DNA of 64,000 nt, taken from positions 2,232,001 through 2,296,000 of the forward strand of contig NZ_CP027665.1 in assembly GCF_003008555.2 (NCBI RefSeq), in the 5' to 3' direction. The notes beneath the pieces were generated by a model. It saw only the letters and a list, made by a program, of their open reading frames with translations, made no database searches and had not been told where the DNA came from. The translations under genes and the position numbers were made by a program. Positions within the stretch are counted from its first letter, which is position 1. Each line of letters begins with the position of its first letter. Origin of the DNA: Pukyongiella litopenaei (GTDB lineage: Bacteria; Pseudomonadota; Alphaproteobacteria; Rhodobacterales; Rhodobacteraceae). Positions 25,920-33,229 of this stretch are shown here, piece by piece.

Positions 25920-27487
25920 GCCACCTCCGTCACCTTCGCCCGCCCGGCGAGAACGTAGAAATCGTGAAGTGTTTCAGTCCGATAGGCATCGAGCCACAGG
26001 CCGTTCTGCTCGGCCATCTTCAGCCGCGCGTCTGTCATGTCGATGCTAGGGAGCAGGTAGAAATCGCGCGGCGCGTCGTTGGTTTCGTTCATCCGCACGG
26101 CAATCGTGATGGCCGGAACGAGGCCGGTGTCGAGCCGGATGTGCCAGCGCAAGGAGCCAGCTGCCGTCGCCTGGCAGCGGGCCAGAACGACCGACACCGA
26201 GAATTCGTCATTCACGCGCAGCAGCTGCGTGTCGGGGTCCTGCAGCACGCTACCACCCTGGGCGGCAACGCCCTCGATGATTTCTTCAACGACCTGGGGG
26301 TGGGCCGCGCGCAGCGCCTTGTTGATCTCGATGTAGCGGTAGTCCCGCTCTGGCTCATAGCCGATGAGGCGATACGCGCGTAGCAGGCTGCCAAACCGGC
26401 TTCGATAGGCGCTGGACGAGGGCAGATCGTTCTGTTCGTCTATGATCAGCCCGGACAGCTGGCCCTGTCGTTTCAGGATCGCCCGCAGGGCATCCAGCAA
26501 CTCCTCGTCCGAGAAATGGCGGCTGCGCGCATCCACGATCTCCCGGGCGCGCAGGAACAGCGCCTTGTCGACAATGGCCTCATAGGCGCCCTCGGCGCGG
26601 ATCCACATATCCCGCGGGTTCACGACACGACGCTGCTTCAGCTTGAACGACACCTTGTTGAAGACGTTGTTCCCGATGTATTTTTCGTTGGTCAGAACCT
26701 GATGGACCGTCGCCCGGGTCCAGGGCCGGTCGAGATCGGTGCGATGTCCTTCGGCGTTCAGGATCTCCGCGATCTCGCTCTCTGCGCGCCCTTCACTGAC
26801 AAACATCTCATACATGCGCCGGACGACCCGCTGTTCCTCTTCGGGGCCGGGGACCAGGATCACTCGGTCGGTCTGAAGGCTCTTGTGTTCACCGCGCTTG
26901 AGTTCGGCTTTCACCTCGCCACGCTCGTTCAGCAGCGCTCTGCGCAACCCGAAACCGGCCGGGCCGCCTTGTCGGTAGCCGAGCTCGATCAGACGGCATT
27001 GCCCCGCAAAGACCTTGACGGAGAGCTCCCGACTGTACTCGCCAGCCATGGCCCGCTTGACGCTTTTCACGATGGTGGAAGTCGGCGATCCGTCGTTCTC
27101 GAACTGCTCGGCGCAATAGGCGACCTGCATTCCAGCCCTGCGACAGCGATACTCGTAGTAGGCCGACTCGTCAGCGTCCTGAAATCGCCCCCAGCGGGTG
27201 ACGTCGTAAACCAGGATCACGCGGTACTCGGCCGAACCTGACTCGACGTCGGAGATCATCTGCTGCAACGCCCTTCGGCCGCCAATGATCAGACCGCTTT
27301 TCGCATCATCCGAGTAGGTCTTGATGATCTCGATGCCGCGCCGTTCGGCGTATTCGCGGATGGTCTTTGACTGGTTCTGGGTCGAGTATTGCTGATGCTC
27401 GGTGGACATCCTGACGTATTGCGCCGCCAGTATGCGCTCGGTCGCCTCGGCCGGCTCTCCGGATATCGGTGTTCTTGTCTGAGCCAC
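25916..27487 (-). CDS. Serine recombinase of the recombinase-ParB-RepB module
   Basis: A 523-residue large serine recombinase. The catalytic domain starts AAQYVRMSTEHQQYSTQNQ (Ser28) and carries LVYDVTRWGRFQDADESAYY and the RAMAGEYSRELSVKVFAGQ helix. A Recombinase domain follows (EILNAEGHRTDLDRPWTRATVHQVLTNEKY region). The C-terminal 250 residues are longer than in the first recombinase and lack Cys-rich zinc motifs. It should be the integrase of the element and diverges from a small conserved helix-turn-helix gene across ~120 bases that hold candidate binding repeats. Intact, with no lesion. Confidence 0.9.
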   Translation of the reverse strand: MAQTRTPISGEPAEATERILAAQYVRMSTEHQQYSTQNQSKTIREYAERRGIEIIKTYSDDAKSGLIIGGRRALQQMISDVESGSAEYRVILVYDVTRWGRFQDADESAYYEYRCRRAGMQVAYCAEQFENDGSPTSTIVKSVKRAMAGEYSRELSVKVFAGQCRLIELGYRQGGPAGFGLRRALLNERGEVKAELKRGEHKSLQTDRVILVPGPEEEQRVVRRMYEMFVSEGRAESEIAEILNAEGHRTDLDRPWTRATVHQVLTNEKYIGNNVFNKVSFKLKQRRVVNPRDMWIRAEGAYEAIVDKALFLRAREIVDARSRHFSDEELLDALRAILKRQGQLSGLIIDEQNDLPSSSAYRSRFGSLLRAYRLIGYEPERDYRYIEINKALRAAHPQVVEEIIEGVAAQGGSVLQDPDTQLLRVNDEFSVSVVLARCQATAAGSLRWHIRLDTGLVPAITIAVRMNETNDAPRDFYLLPSIDMTDARLKMAEQNGLWLDAYRTETLHDFYVLAGRAKVTEVA

Positions 27488-27606
27488 GCCCGCCTCCCGA
27501 AAATTCCACGCGCGCTGCCCGAGGCGGATGGCTTCCTACTTCTCGCCCATGCCCAAGTTCCGACTGCCGCTTTTCATGTCTCTCCAGACATTTAGCGGAG
27601 AAAAAT

Positions 27607-27918
27607 ATGAAGTTGCGGGTGAAGATGGGCACAGTTGTGCCGAAGATGGGCACATTTGTGCACCCAGAGGACGTTCCGGCCGACTACCGCGCCGCCGTCG
27701 CCATGGCATTGCATGCGGAGCTCGGATCGACCCACCGGGCGATCAAGTCCGCCATGAGATGGACGGGGGCCAGCGAGCGGACGGTGAAATACTGGTTCGC
27801 GGGCGAGCGTGGGCCGAGCGGCGAGCACCTCGTGTCGCTCGCGCGACATTCGGATGCTGTGCTGGTCTTGCTGCTGACAATGGCGGATCGTCTGGTTCTG
27901 GAAGACGGCGACGGATAG
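27607..27918 (+). CDS. Small conserved helix-turn-helix protein divergent from the recombinase
   Basis: A 103-residue protein. The central part, TGASERTVKYWFAGERGPSG, looks like a helix-turn-helix with a recognition helix at RTVKYWFAG. The C-terminus is a hydrophobic helix. The N-terminus encodes a tandem KMGTVVP/KMGTFVH repeat created by the DNA repeat at 27621-27662. The ATG at 27607 was taken because the repeat frame continues into the conserved part, but a start inside the repeat is possible. It diverges from the recombinase, so it may regulate it. The function is unknown. Confidence 0.6.
   Translation: MKLRVKMGTVVPKMGTFVHPEDVPADYRAAVAMALHAELGSTHRAIKSAMRWTGASERTVKYWFAGERGPSGEHLVSLARHSDAVLVLLLTMADRLVLEDGDG
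27621..27662. repeat. Two tandem 21-bp units, each with a palindromic core
   Basis: Units 27621-27641 and 27642-27662 differ at two positions. Each contains a palindrome: GGCACAGTTGTGCC (27628-27641, perfect 6-bp arms) and GGCACATTTGTGCA (27649-27662, 5 of 6 pairs). Centres are 21 bp apart, two helical turns, typical of cooperative dimer binding. They lie at the start of the small helix-turn-helix gene and ~130 bp upstream of the recombinase start. Confidence 0.75.
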
Positions 27919-27993
27919 GCGGCGCAGCGAGCGGGCCCTTGTTTTGTGTTCGTTATTGGTTATCTTGAACACACAGGATCTAGGGAGATCGCC

Positions 27994-28248
27994 ATGTCTC
28001 GGACCACCACCATGACCGTGCGCGTCAGCGGCGCGCTCAGCGAGTTCGTCGCGACCAATGTCGGCGAGGACGGCGCCTACGAGAACGTCAGCGAGTACAT
28101 CCGTGATCTGATCCGCCGCGACAAGGAGCGAGTCGAGCGCGAAGCCTTCGATCGGCTGAAGGCCGAACTCAACCGTGCCTTCGCCGCGCCCGAGGACAGC
28201 TACATGCCGCTGACCGCCGCCGAGGTGATCGCCCGGAACCGGACCTGA
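27994..28248 (+). CDS. parD: ParD-type antitoxin
   Basis: An 84-residue protein with a ribbon-helix-helix start (TTTMTVRVSGALSEFVATNV) and the ParD signature YENVSEYIRDLIRRDKERVE. The C-terminus (LPLTAAEVIARNRT-like) is the toxin-wrapping tail. It would bind ParE and repress its own promoter. The ATG at 27994 has an AGGGAG site. The toxin gene begins 4 bases downstream but is truncated, leaving the antitoxin as an orphan or as an anti-addiction factor. Confidence 0.88.
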   Translation: MSRTTTMTVRVSGALSEFVATNVGEDGAYENVSEYIRDLIRRDKERVEREAFDRLKAELNRAFAAPEDSYMPLTAAEVIARNRT

Positions 28249-28252
28249 GCGC

Positions 28253-28504
28253 ATGGCGATCCGGGTTCAGGAGGCGGCGTCCGTCCGGCTCGACGAGATT
28301 TACCGATACACCCGTGAAACGTGGGGCGAAGCGCAGGCCGAGACCTACATCACCGGCTTGTTCGCCGCGTTCGAGCAGATTGAAACGCGCGGCGTGCATT
28401 CGCGGGCATCCGGCCAGAATTTTCCGGCGTCGTACTGGGCATCGATCTCGGATTTCAGGTCGGGCGCCCGAATTGCGCTGAATGAACGCGAAAAGTGCTC
28501 GTAA
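28253..28504 (+). pseudogene. parE: ParE-type toxin, 3' end replaced at a deletion junction
   Basis: The first ~50 residues (AIRVQEAASVRLDEIYRYTR, then AETYITGLFAAFEQIETRGV) match ParE toxins of the RelE/ParE fold. After about base 28405 the frame runs into sequence that is antisense to a helicase N-terminus, so the remaining ~30 residues are not ParE-like. The normal C-terminal strands that bind gyrase are missing. The toxin is almost certainly inactive. Confidence 0.8.
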
Positions 28505-28542
28505 GCACGGATCAATTGATGGTCGAACTCAAACGCTTTCAT
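28405..28542 (-). pseudogene. N-terminal fragment of a defence-type DEAD/DEAH helicase
   Basis: The minus-strand frame from ATG 28542 reads MKAFEFDHQLIRAYEHFSRS, then an IRAPDLKSEIDAQYDAGKFW stretch, and is then cut at ~28405 where it meets parE. This opening resembles the N-termini of DEAD/DEAH helicases found next to restriction-like genes. It starts directly after the stop of the DUF1524 reading frame, so the two were probably one operon. Only 46 codons remain. The family assignment rests on a short region. Confidence 0.5.
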
Positions 28543-30165
28543 TCAGGCGGCCTCCTCGGCGTCCGGGCTCGGCACGTCAAAGCCTTCGTCGTCCTGGAGA
28601 ACGTCCTCGCCTTCCTCCGGCACGGAATCTGCCCTGACGATCGAATGCCCGGTCGCCTTTGAAATCATGGCAAGGAGCCGCGTCTCCCGATCCGCCATGA
28701 ATCCCTCGAAGTCATCCGCCCTCAGCAAGGAGGGATCCAGCCCGTGGGACGCCAGATAATCGTCAAGCGCTTCGCGGGAGATCGGCGGGTTGTCCTTTCC
28801 GCCTGTTTCCAGTCGTTCCAGGTAGATCGATGGTGCTACGCCGCCAAGAATGCGGTTGGTCTTGTAGCTGAGCGGCGTCTTGTTGACGACGGTGTCAAAG
28901 ACCTTCGGTTCGATCTTCTGCTTCTTGCACCAGTCCTGCGGGAAGATGTGGTGGATATCGACGTATTCGTCGAAGAACACAGTGTCCTTGAAGTGCTGGC
29001 CGGAGCGAAGATCTCTCGCGCCTTCGGCCATCAGAAGGGCGTGGATGCCTTTGTAGGCAGCCGACAGGCGGGTGCGCAGGGTGCGCAGTCGCTCCGGGCG
29101 GAAGCGGCCATCGGTGATCCAGGCCATCCAGCGTTCGCGCAGCACGTCGCGATTTTCGCCGATCCACTTGAAATCCGGCTTCACCAGCTTTGCGTAGTTG
29201 GCGGGATAGGTGGCATAGAGCTTCTGTTCATCCTCGGGCAGTTTGGCCAGGCCGGCGGTCGAGGAGGTCGCGTAGTTCACCGCGCTGATGAAGGCGGGGT
29301 GACCATCGGCGGCGCCATAGAAGAAGTCGATGAACGCCAGCGCGGCCTCGGGTCTGGGCGCGTCCTTCATCACCGCGAAATAGCCGGTGTCGCGCAGCGC
29401 GCCGTCCCATGCCATGCGAAAGCTGTCGCCTTCCTTCACCACCGTCAGGGCGCGCCCCGAATAGGCCATCGTCATCACGACTTCCTTGTCGCGCATGATC
29501 TGCTGGACCTGGCTGCCGGTCTTCCACCATACCGCGACATGCGGGCGGATCTCGTCCAGCTTGGCATAGGCGCGGTCAAGATCGAAGGGGAACAGATCCT
29601 CGGGTGCCACGCCATCGGCCAGCAGGGCCACCGCGGGCACCCACCAGTCGCGGTCGCCGGTGTCGGGCAGGCCGCGCGGCCCGGGGTATTTCTCGACGTT
29701 CCAGAAATCGGCCCATGTGGCGGGCGGATCTTCGGGGAACAGGTTGCTGTCATAGGCGATCAGCATCCCGCCGGTCGTGCGCGGGATGCCGTATCGCTCG
29801 CAAGAGCCGGGCAGGCCGTATTCCTGCACGTTCTTCATCTCGTCGCAGGGGATTTCCATCAGGATATCCGCCTTGTCCACCAGATCGGGGCCGGTGGCGG
29901 TGACGATGTCAAATTCGACATTGCCGCTGCGCGTCATGGCCTCGGCTCGGGCCCATTGGTCGGGAACCTCGATGTCGAAGGGGATGATCTCGTGTTCGGT
30001 CTGTTCGGCGAAGGGGGTGTAGAAATGCTCTTCCAGCTGTACGCGCATCTGGCCGCCGGTGGTGGCGTAGACCACCTCGTCCGCTTGCACCGCGCCGCCT
30101 GCGCCCAGCGTCAGCGCAACGCCGGCCGCAAGGCTGCGAAAGGTTCTGCTTTGGTGAATTGTCAT
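28543..30165 (-). CDS. Chimera: periplasmic solute-binding protein fused to a DUF1524 HNH nuclease end
   Basis: One open frame of 540 residues made of two unrelated parts. Residues 1-28 are a signal peptide and ~29-349 an extracellular solute-binding protein of the spermidine/putrescine class (for example FDIVTATGPDLVDKADI, then FKWIGENRDVLRERWMAW, which is the normal end of the family). From about residue 350 the sequence becomes the C-terminal part of a GmrSD-type DUF262/DUF1524 restriction protein, with the HNH motif VDIHHIFPQDWC (402-413) and VVNKTPLSYKTNRILGG. The join is near base 29110 and is in frame. The binding protein has lost its own stop; the nuclease has lost its DUF262 half. 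A secreted, inactive product is most likely. It marks the right edge of the accessory island. Confidence 0.85.
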   Translation of the reverse strand: MTIHQSRTFRSLAAGVALTLGAGGAVQADEVVYATTGGQMRVQLEEHFYTPFAEQTEHEIIPFDIEVPDQWARAEAMTRSGNVEFDIVTATGPDLVDKADILMEIPCDEMKNVQEYGLPGSCERYGIPRTTGGMLIAYDSNLFPEDPPATWADFWNVEKYPGPRGLPDTGDRDWWVPAVALLADGVAPEDLFPFDLDRAYAKLDEIRPHVAVWWKTGSQVQQIMRDKEVVMTMAYSGRALTVVKEGDSFRMAWDGALRDTGYFAVMKDAPRPEAALAFIDFFYGAADGHPAFISAVNYATSSTAGLAKLPEDEQKLYATYPANYAKLVKPDFKWIGENRDVLRERWMAWITDGRFRPERLRTLRTRLSAAYKGIHALLMAEGARDLRSGQHFKDTVFFDEYVDIHHIFPQDWCKKQKIEPKVFDTVVNKTPLSYKTNRILGGVAPSIYLERLETGGKDNPPISREALDDYLASHGLDPSLLRADDFEGFMADRETRLLAMISKATGHSIVRADSVPEEGEDVLQDDEGFDVPSPDAEEAA

Positions 30166-30214
30166 CTGTTTTCTCTCCCTGTTGTGGTTAATGGCAAGTC
30201 GTTGGTGATTCGGG

Positions 30215-31015
30215 TCAGTCGGCGGCCGGCCTTGCCCGGCGCGCCGCCCATCGCCGCAGCAGCCCCGCGCCGATCAGCACGGCAATCGACAGCAGCGTCA
30301 GCAGGACGGCAATGGCCGGGATGATCGGAGTCAGGTTCTGTTCGATGTCGTCGAACATCATGCGCGGCAGCGTCTTGTCGCGGATCCCGGCCAGAAAGAA
30401 GGCGATGACGGGTTCGTCGAACGACAAGATGAAGGCGAAGAGCCCGCCCGACAGGACGTTGGGCATGATCAGCGGCAGGGTGACCAGACGAAAGGCGGTG
30501 AACCTTGTCGCGCCGCAGGACATCGCGGCATCCTCCAGCGCCCGGTCGATGCTGCTGAGCGCCGCGGCGATGGTGAAGACTGCAAAGGGCATCGCGATGA
30601 CGCAATGCGCCATGACATAGCCGGTCACTGTGTTGGACAGGCCCACCTTCTGGAAGAACAGATAGAGCGCGACCGCCAGCGCGATATGCGGCACCACGAT
30701 TGGCCCGATCAGCGTCACCTGAAAGAGCGCCCCCAGCCGGCCGGCGCCGCGCACCATCGCATAGGTGGCCATCGTCGCGATCACCGCCGTCACGACCGCG
30801 GTGACAACCGCGATGGTCAGGCTGAAACCGGCGGCATCCATCCAGCGGGAATTGCCGAAGAACTCCCCGAACCAGCGCAGGGTAAAGCCGCGGGGTGGGA
30901 AGGTCAGATATTCGGTCGTGCTGAAAGCCATCGACAGGATCACGAGGATCGGCGCGAGGATAAAGATCAGCACGCCATAGACATAGGCATTGATCAGCAG
31001 GCGGTGCGGGGTCAT
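30215..31015 (-). CDS. ABC transporter permease (PotC-like)
   Basis: A 266-residue inner-membrane permease with about six helices and the EAA loop after LEDAAMSCGATRFTAFRLVT, which docks on the ATPase. It belongs to the spermidine/putrescine class (BPD_transp_1). The start overlaps the end of the upstream permease frame by four bases (ATGA at 31012-31015). It is intact, but its partner permease and binding protein are both damaged, so the importer is unlikely to work. Confidence 0.9.
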   Translation of the reverse strand: MTPHRLLINAYVYGVLIFILAPILVILSMAFSTTEYLTFPPRGFTLRWFGEFFGNSRWMDAAGFSLTIAVVTAVVTAVIATMATYAMVRGAGRLGALFQVTLIGPIVVPHIALAVALYLFFQKVGLSNTVTGYVMAHCVIAMPFAVFTIAAALSSIDRALEDAAMSCGATRFTAFRLVTLPLIMPNVLSGGLFAFILSFDEPVIAFFLAGIRDKTLPRMMFDDIEQNLTPIIPAIAVLLTLLSIAVLIGAGLLRRWAARRARPAAD

Positions 31016-31881
31016 GTCTGTGCCCCCATCAGGCGGTCGAACTTCATCAGCTTGCCGAACAGAAGCGCGATCAGCGTCACGAAAAGCGTCAGCACACCGA
31101 CCAGGGCGGCGGCGAAGGGCTAGTCGAGCACTTCGCGGATCTGCTGCGAGATCAGCGTCGCGATCATCATCTCCTGCGGCGAGCCGAGCAGCGCGGGCGT
31201 GATGAAATACCCCAGCGCCGTGAGGAATACGAGGATGAAGCCGGTCAACACACCGGGCATCGCCAGCGGCAGGATCACCTCGCGGAAGCTGCGCAGCGGG
31301 CCGGCGCCCAGGATGCCCGCCGCGCGCATGTAATCCACCGGGATGTTGCGCAGCGCGCCATAGATCGGCAGCACCATGAAGGGCATCAGCACATGCACCA
31401 TCGCCACCACCACCGCGCCCTGAGTATAGAGCAGCCGGACAGGTTCCGACGTGATCCCGAGGAATTGCAGCGCCTCGTTGACCAGCCCGGTGCGTTGCAG
31501 GATGACCGCCCAGGCCGCCGTGCGCACCAGCACCGAGGACCAGAAGGGCAGCAGGATGCAGGCCGTGATGAAGGCCAGTTTCGGACCGCGCGACCGGGCC
31601 ATGACCCAGGCAACCGGGAAGGCGAGCAACAGCGACAGCACGCTGACCAGCAGCGCGATGCGCAGGGTGCGGAACAGGACGCGCGCATAGACGGGATTGG
31701 TCACGACATCTTCGTAATGGCGCAGCGTCGGCTCGGGTTCGAGCAGGGAAATCGACAGCAGGCTGAGGATCGGATAGAGAAAGGCGATGACGAGCAGCAC
31801 GAAGAACGGCGCCATCAGCATCAGCACGCCGCCCTTCGACATGCTTCGCCCCTGCGGCTGGAAGAAGTTCATCGCGCTCAT
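31012..31881 (-). pseudogene. ABC transporter permease (PotB-like) with an amber stop before its last helix
   Basis: The frame from 31881 gives a PotB-type permease (LEPEPTLRHYEDVVTNPVYA; EAA loop RAAGILGAGPLRSFREVILP). At 31120-31122 a TAG interrupts the conserved REVLDW position. The frame then reads on without further stops as PFAAALVGVLTLFVTLIALL to a TGA at 31012 that overlaps the next gene. Full length would be 289 residues; the truncated product has 253 and lacks the final transmembrane helix. A single G-to-A change of TGG explains it. True nonsense mutation or sequencing error cannot be told apart here. Confidence 0.85.
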
Positions 31882-32990
31882 GTCTGGCTTGCCGGGTAGA
31901 TCAGCAGGGCGTCATCGGCAAAGCCGAGATGGACCCGGTCGCCCTTGGAAGGGGCGGGCAGGCTGGCCGAGGCGACACGCGCCCGGATCTCGGTGCCGTC
32001 GGCAAGGCGCGTGATGAGAAGCGTTCCCGCGCCGGCATAGACGACCTCTTCCAGCGTTGCCTGAAGGCCGGCGTCACTGTCGACTTCCACCAGGCTGAAC
32101 CGCTCCGGCCGGATCGCGAGGGTCACCGGCCCGTCCGCGGTGCCCTGGGCAATCGCGGCGACTGGCAGCTTTCGCCGGATGCCTCCCGGCAGTGCGACGG
32201 TATTGCCGGCCAATGTCGCGGGGATCAGGTTCATCTCGCCGATGAAACCGGCCGAAAACAGGTTCGCGGGCCGCTCGTACAATTCGCGCGCGGGCGCGAT
32301 CTGCTGGATTTCGCCGTTGCGCAGGATCGCCACGCGGTCTGCCATGGTCAGCGCCTCGCTCTGGTCATGGGTGACGAAAATGATTGTCATGCCCAGGGTC
32401 TCGTGCAGGCGCTTGATTTCCAGCTGCATTTCCTCGCGCAGGTTCTTGTCGAGCGCCGACAGCGGCTCGTCCATCAGCAGGACCTGCGGTTCATAAACGA
32501 TGGCCCGCGCCAGTGCGACGCGCTGTTGCTGGCCGCCCGAAAGCTGCGTCGGCATCCGCTCTGCGAAACCTTCCAGCCGCACGGTGGCCAGGGCGGCGCG
32601 GGCGCGTTCGTGACGCTGCCGTTTCGCGAAGCCGCGCATCTTGAGTGGGAAGGCGACATTGTCCAGCACCGACAGATGGGGAAACAGCGTGTAATGCTGA
32701 AAGACCATGCCGATATTGCGCCGGTGCGGCGGGACACGGGTGAAATCTCTGCCGCCGATGAGAATCTGCCCCGAGGTCGGGAACTCGAAACCCGCAACGC
32801 CCATCAATACGGTGGATTTGCCGGAGCCCGAGGGGCCGAGAAGGGCAAGGAATTCACCCTGGGCGATATCCAGCGAAACCGAATTCACGGCCGTGACCGA
32901 GCCGAATTTCATGGTCAGCAATTTGATTGAAACCGCCGCACCCCGCTGGTCAGCGCCGGTTTTGTCGGCAATTTCTGTCGATAAGTTCAA
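31878..32990 (-). CDS. ABC transporter ATP-binding protein (PotA-like)
   Basis: A 370-residue ATPase: Walker A LLGPSGSGKSTVLMG, Q-loop VFQHYTLFPHLSV, signature LSGGQQQRVALARAI, Walker B VLLMDEPLSALD, and a C-terminal TOBE-like domain. It powers the polyamine-type importer encoded downstream on the same strand. First gene of the operon; its start is 56 bases from a 10-bp palindrome (33047-33056) that is probably the operator. Its stop overlaps the permease start by four bases. Intact. Confidence 0.92.
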   Translation of the reverse strand: MNLSTEIADKTGADQRGAAVSIKLLTMKFGSVTAVNSVSLDIAQGEFLALLGPSGSGKSTVLMGVAGFEFPTSGQILIGGRDFTRVPPHRRNIGMVFQHYTLFPHLSVLDNVAFPLKMRGFAKRQRHERARAALATVRLEGFAERMPTQLSGGQQQRVALARAIVYEPQVLLMDEPLSALDKNLREEMQLEIKRLHETLGMTIIFVTHDQSEALTMADRVAILRNGEIQQIAPARELYERPANLFSAGFIGEMNLIPATLAGNTVALPGGIRRKLPVAAIAQGTADGPVTLAIRPERFSLVEVDSDAGLQATLEEVVYAGAGTLLITRLADGTEIRARVASASLPAPSKGDRVHLGFADDALLIYPASQT

Positions 32991-33046
32991 GAGCGGTCCT
33001 CTGTCTCAGCCGGTTTGCCTTGCGTGGTTCGCCTTCAGCTATTCCA

Positions 33047-33056
33047 TGATATATCA
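33047..33056. promoter_or_regulatory. Palindromic operator TGATATATCA, copy 1
   Basis: A perfect 10-bp palindrome in the divergent promoter region, 56 bp upstream of the PotA-like gene. An identical copy lies at 33185-33194. The likely binder is the FCD-type GntR regulator at 34479. Confidence 0.6.
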
Positions 33057-33184
33057 AAAATCTCAACAGGAAATCGAATGAGGCCGGTTTGTCGTGGCAG
33101 AACGGTGCCCGCGCGGCTGGTTTAGCGATAACATCCGGATTTTCGCGCGATGCCACTTGACGGATCGGGATTTATCCGGTGATA

Positions 33185-33194
33185 TGATATATCA
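33185..33194. promoter_or_regulatory. Palindromic operator TGATATATCA, copy 2
   Basis: The second identical 10-bp palindrome, 35 bp upstream of the aminotransferase start, where it would overlap the promoter or 5' leader. The 138-bp spacing from copy 1 would allow looping between the divergent promoters. Confidence 0.6.
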
Positions 33195-33229
33195 GAGGAT
33201 CCGCAAGAGCATATACTGCAAGGACCCCC

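Noticed and set aside
27621-27662. CRISPR-like array
   Set aside because: There are only two units, directly adjacent without spacers, and they lie in a coding frame.
28543-30165. A deliberately secreted HNH nuclease toxin
   Set aside because: The binding-protein part ends exactly where its family ends, the nuclease part begins mid-protein, and the operon context is transport, so an accidental fusion is simpler.
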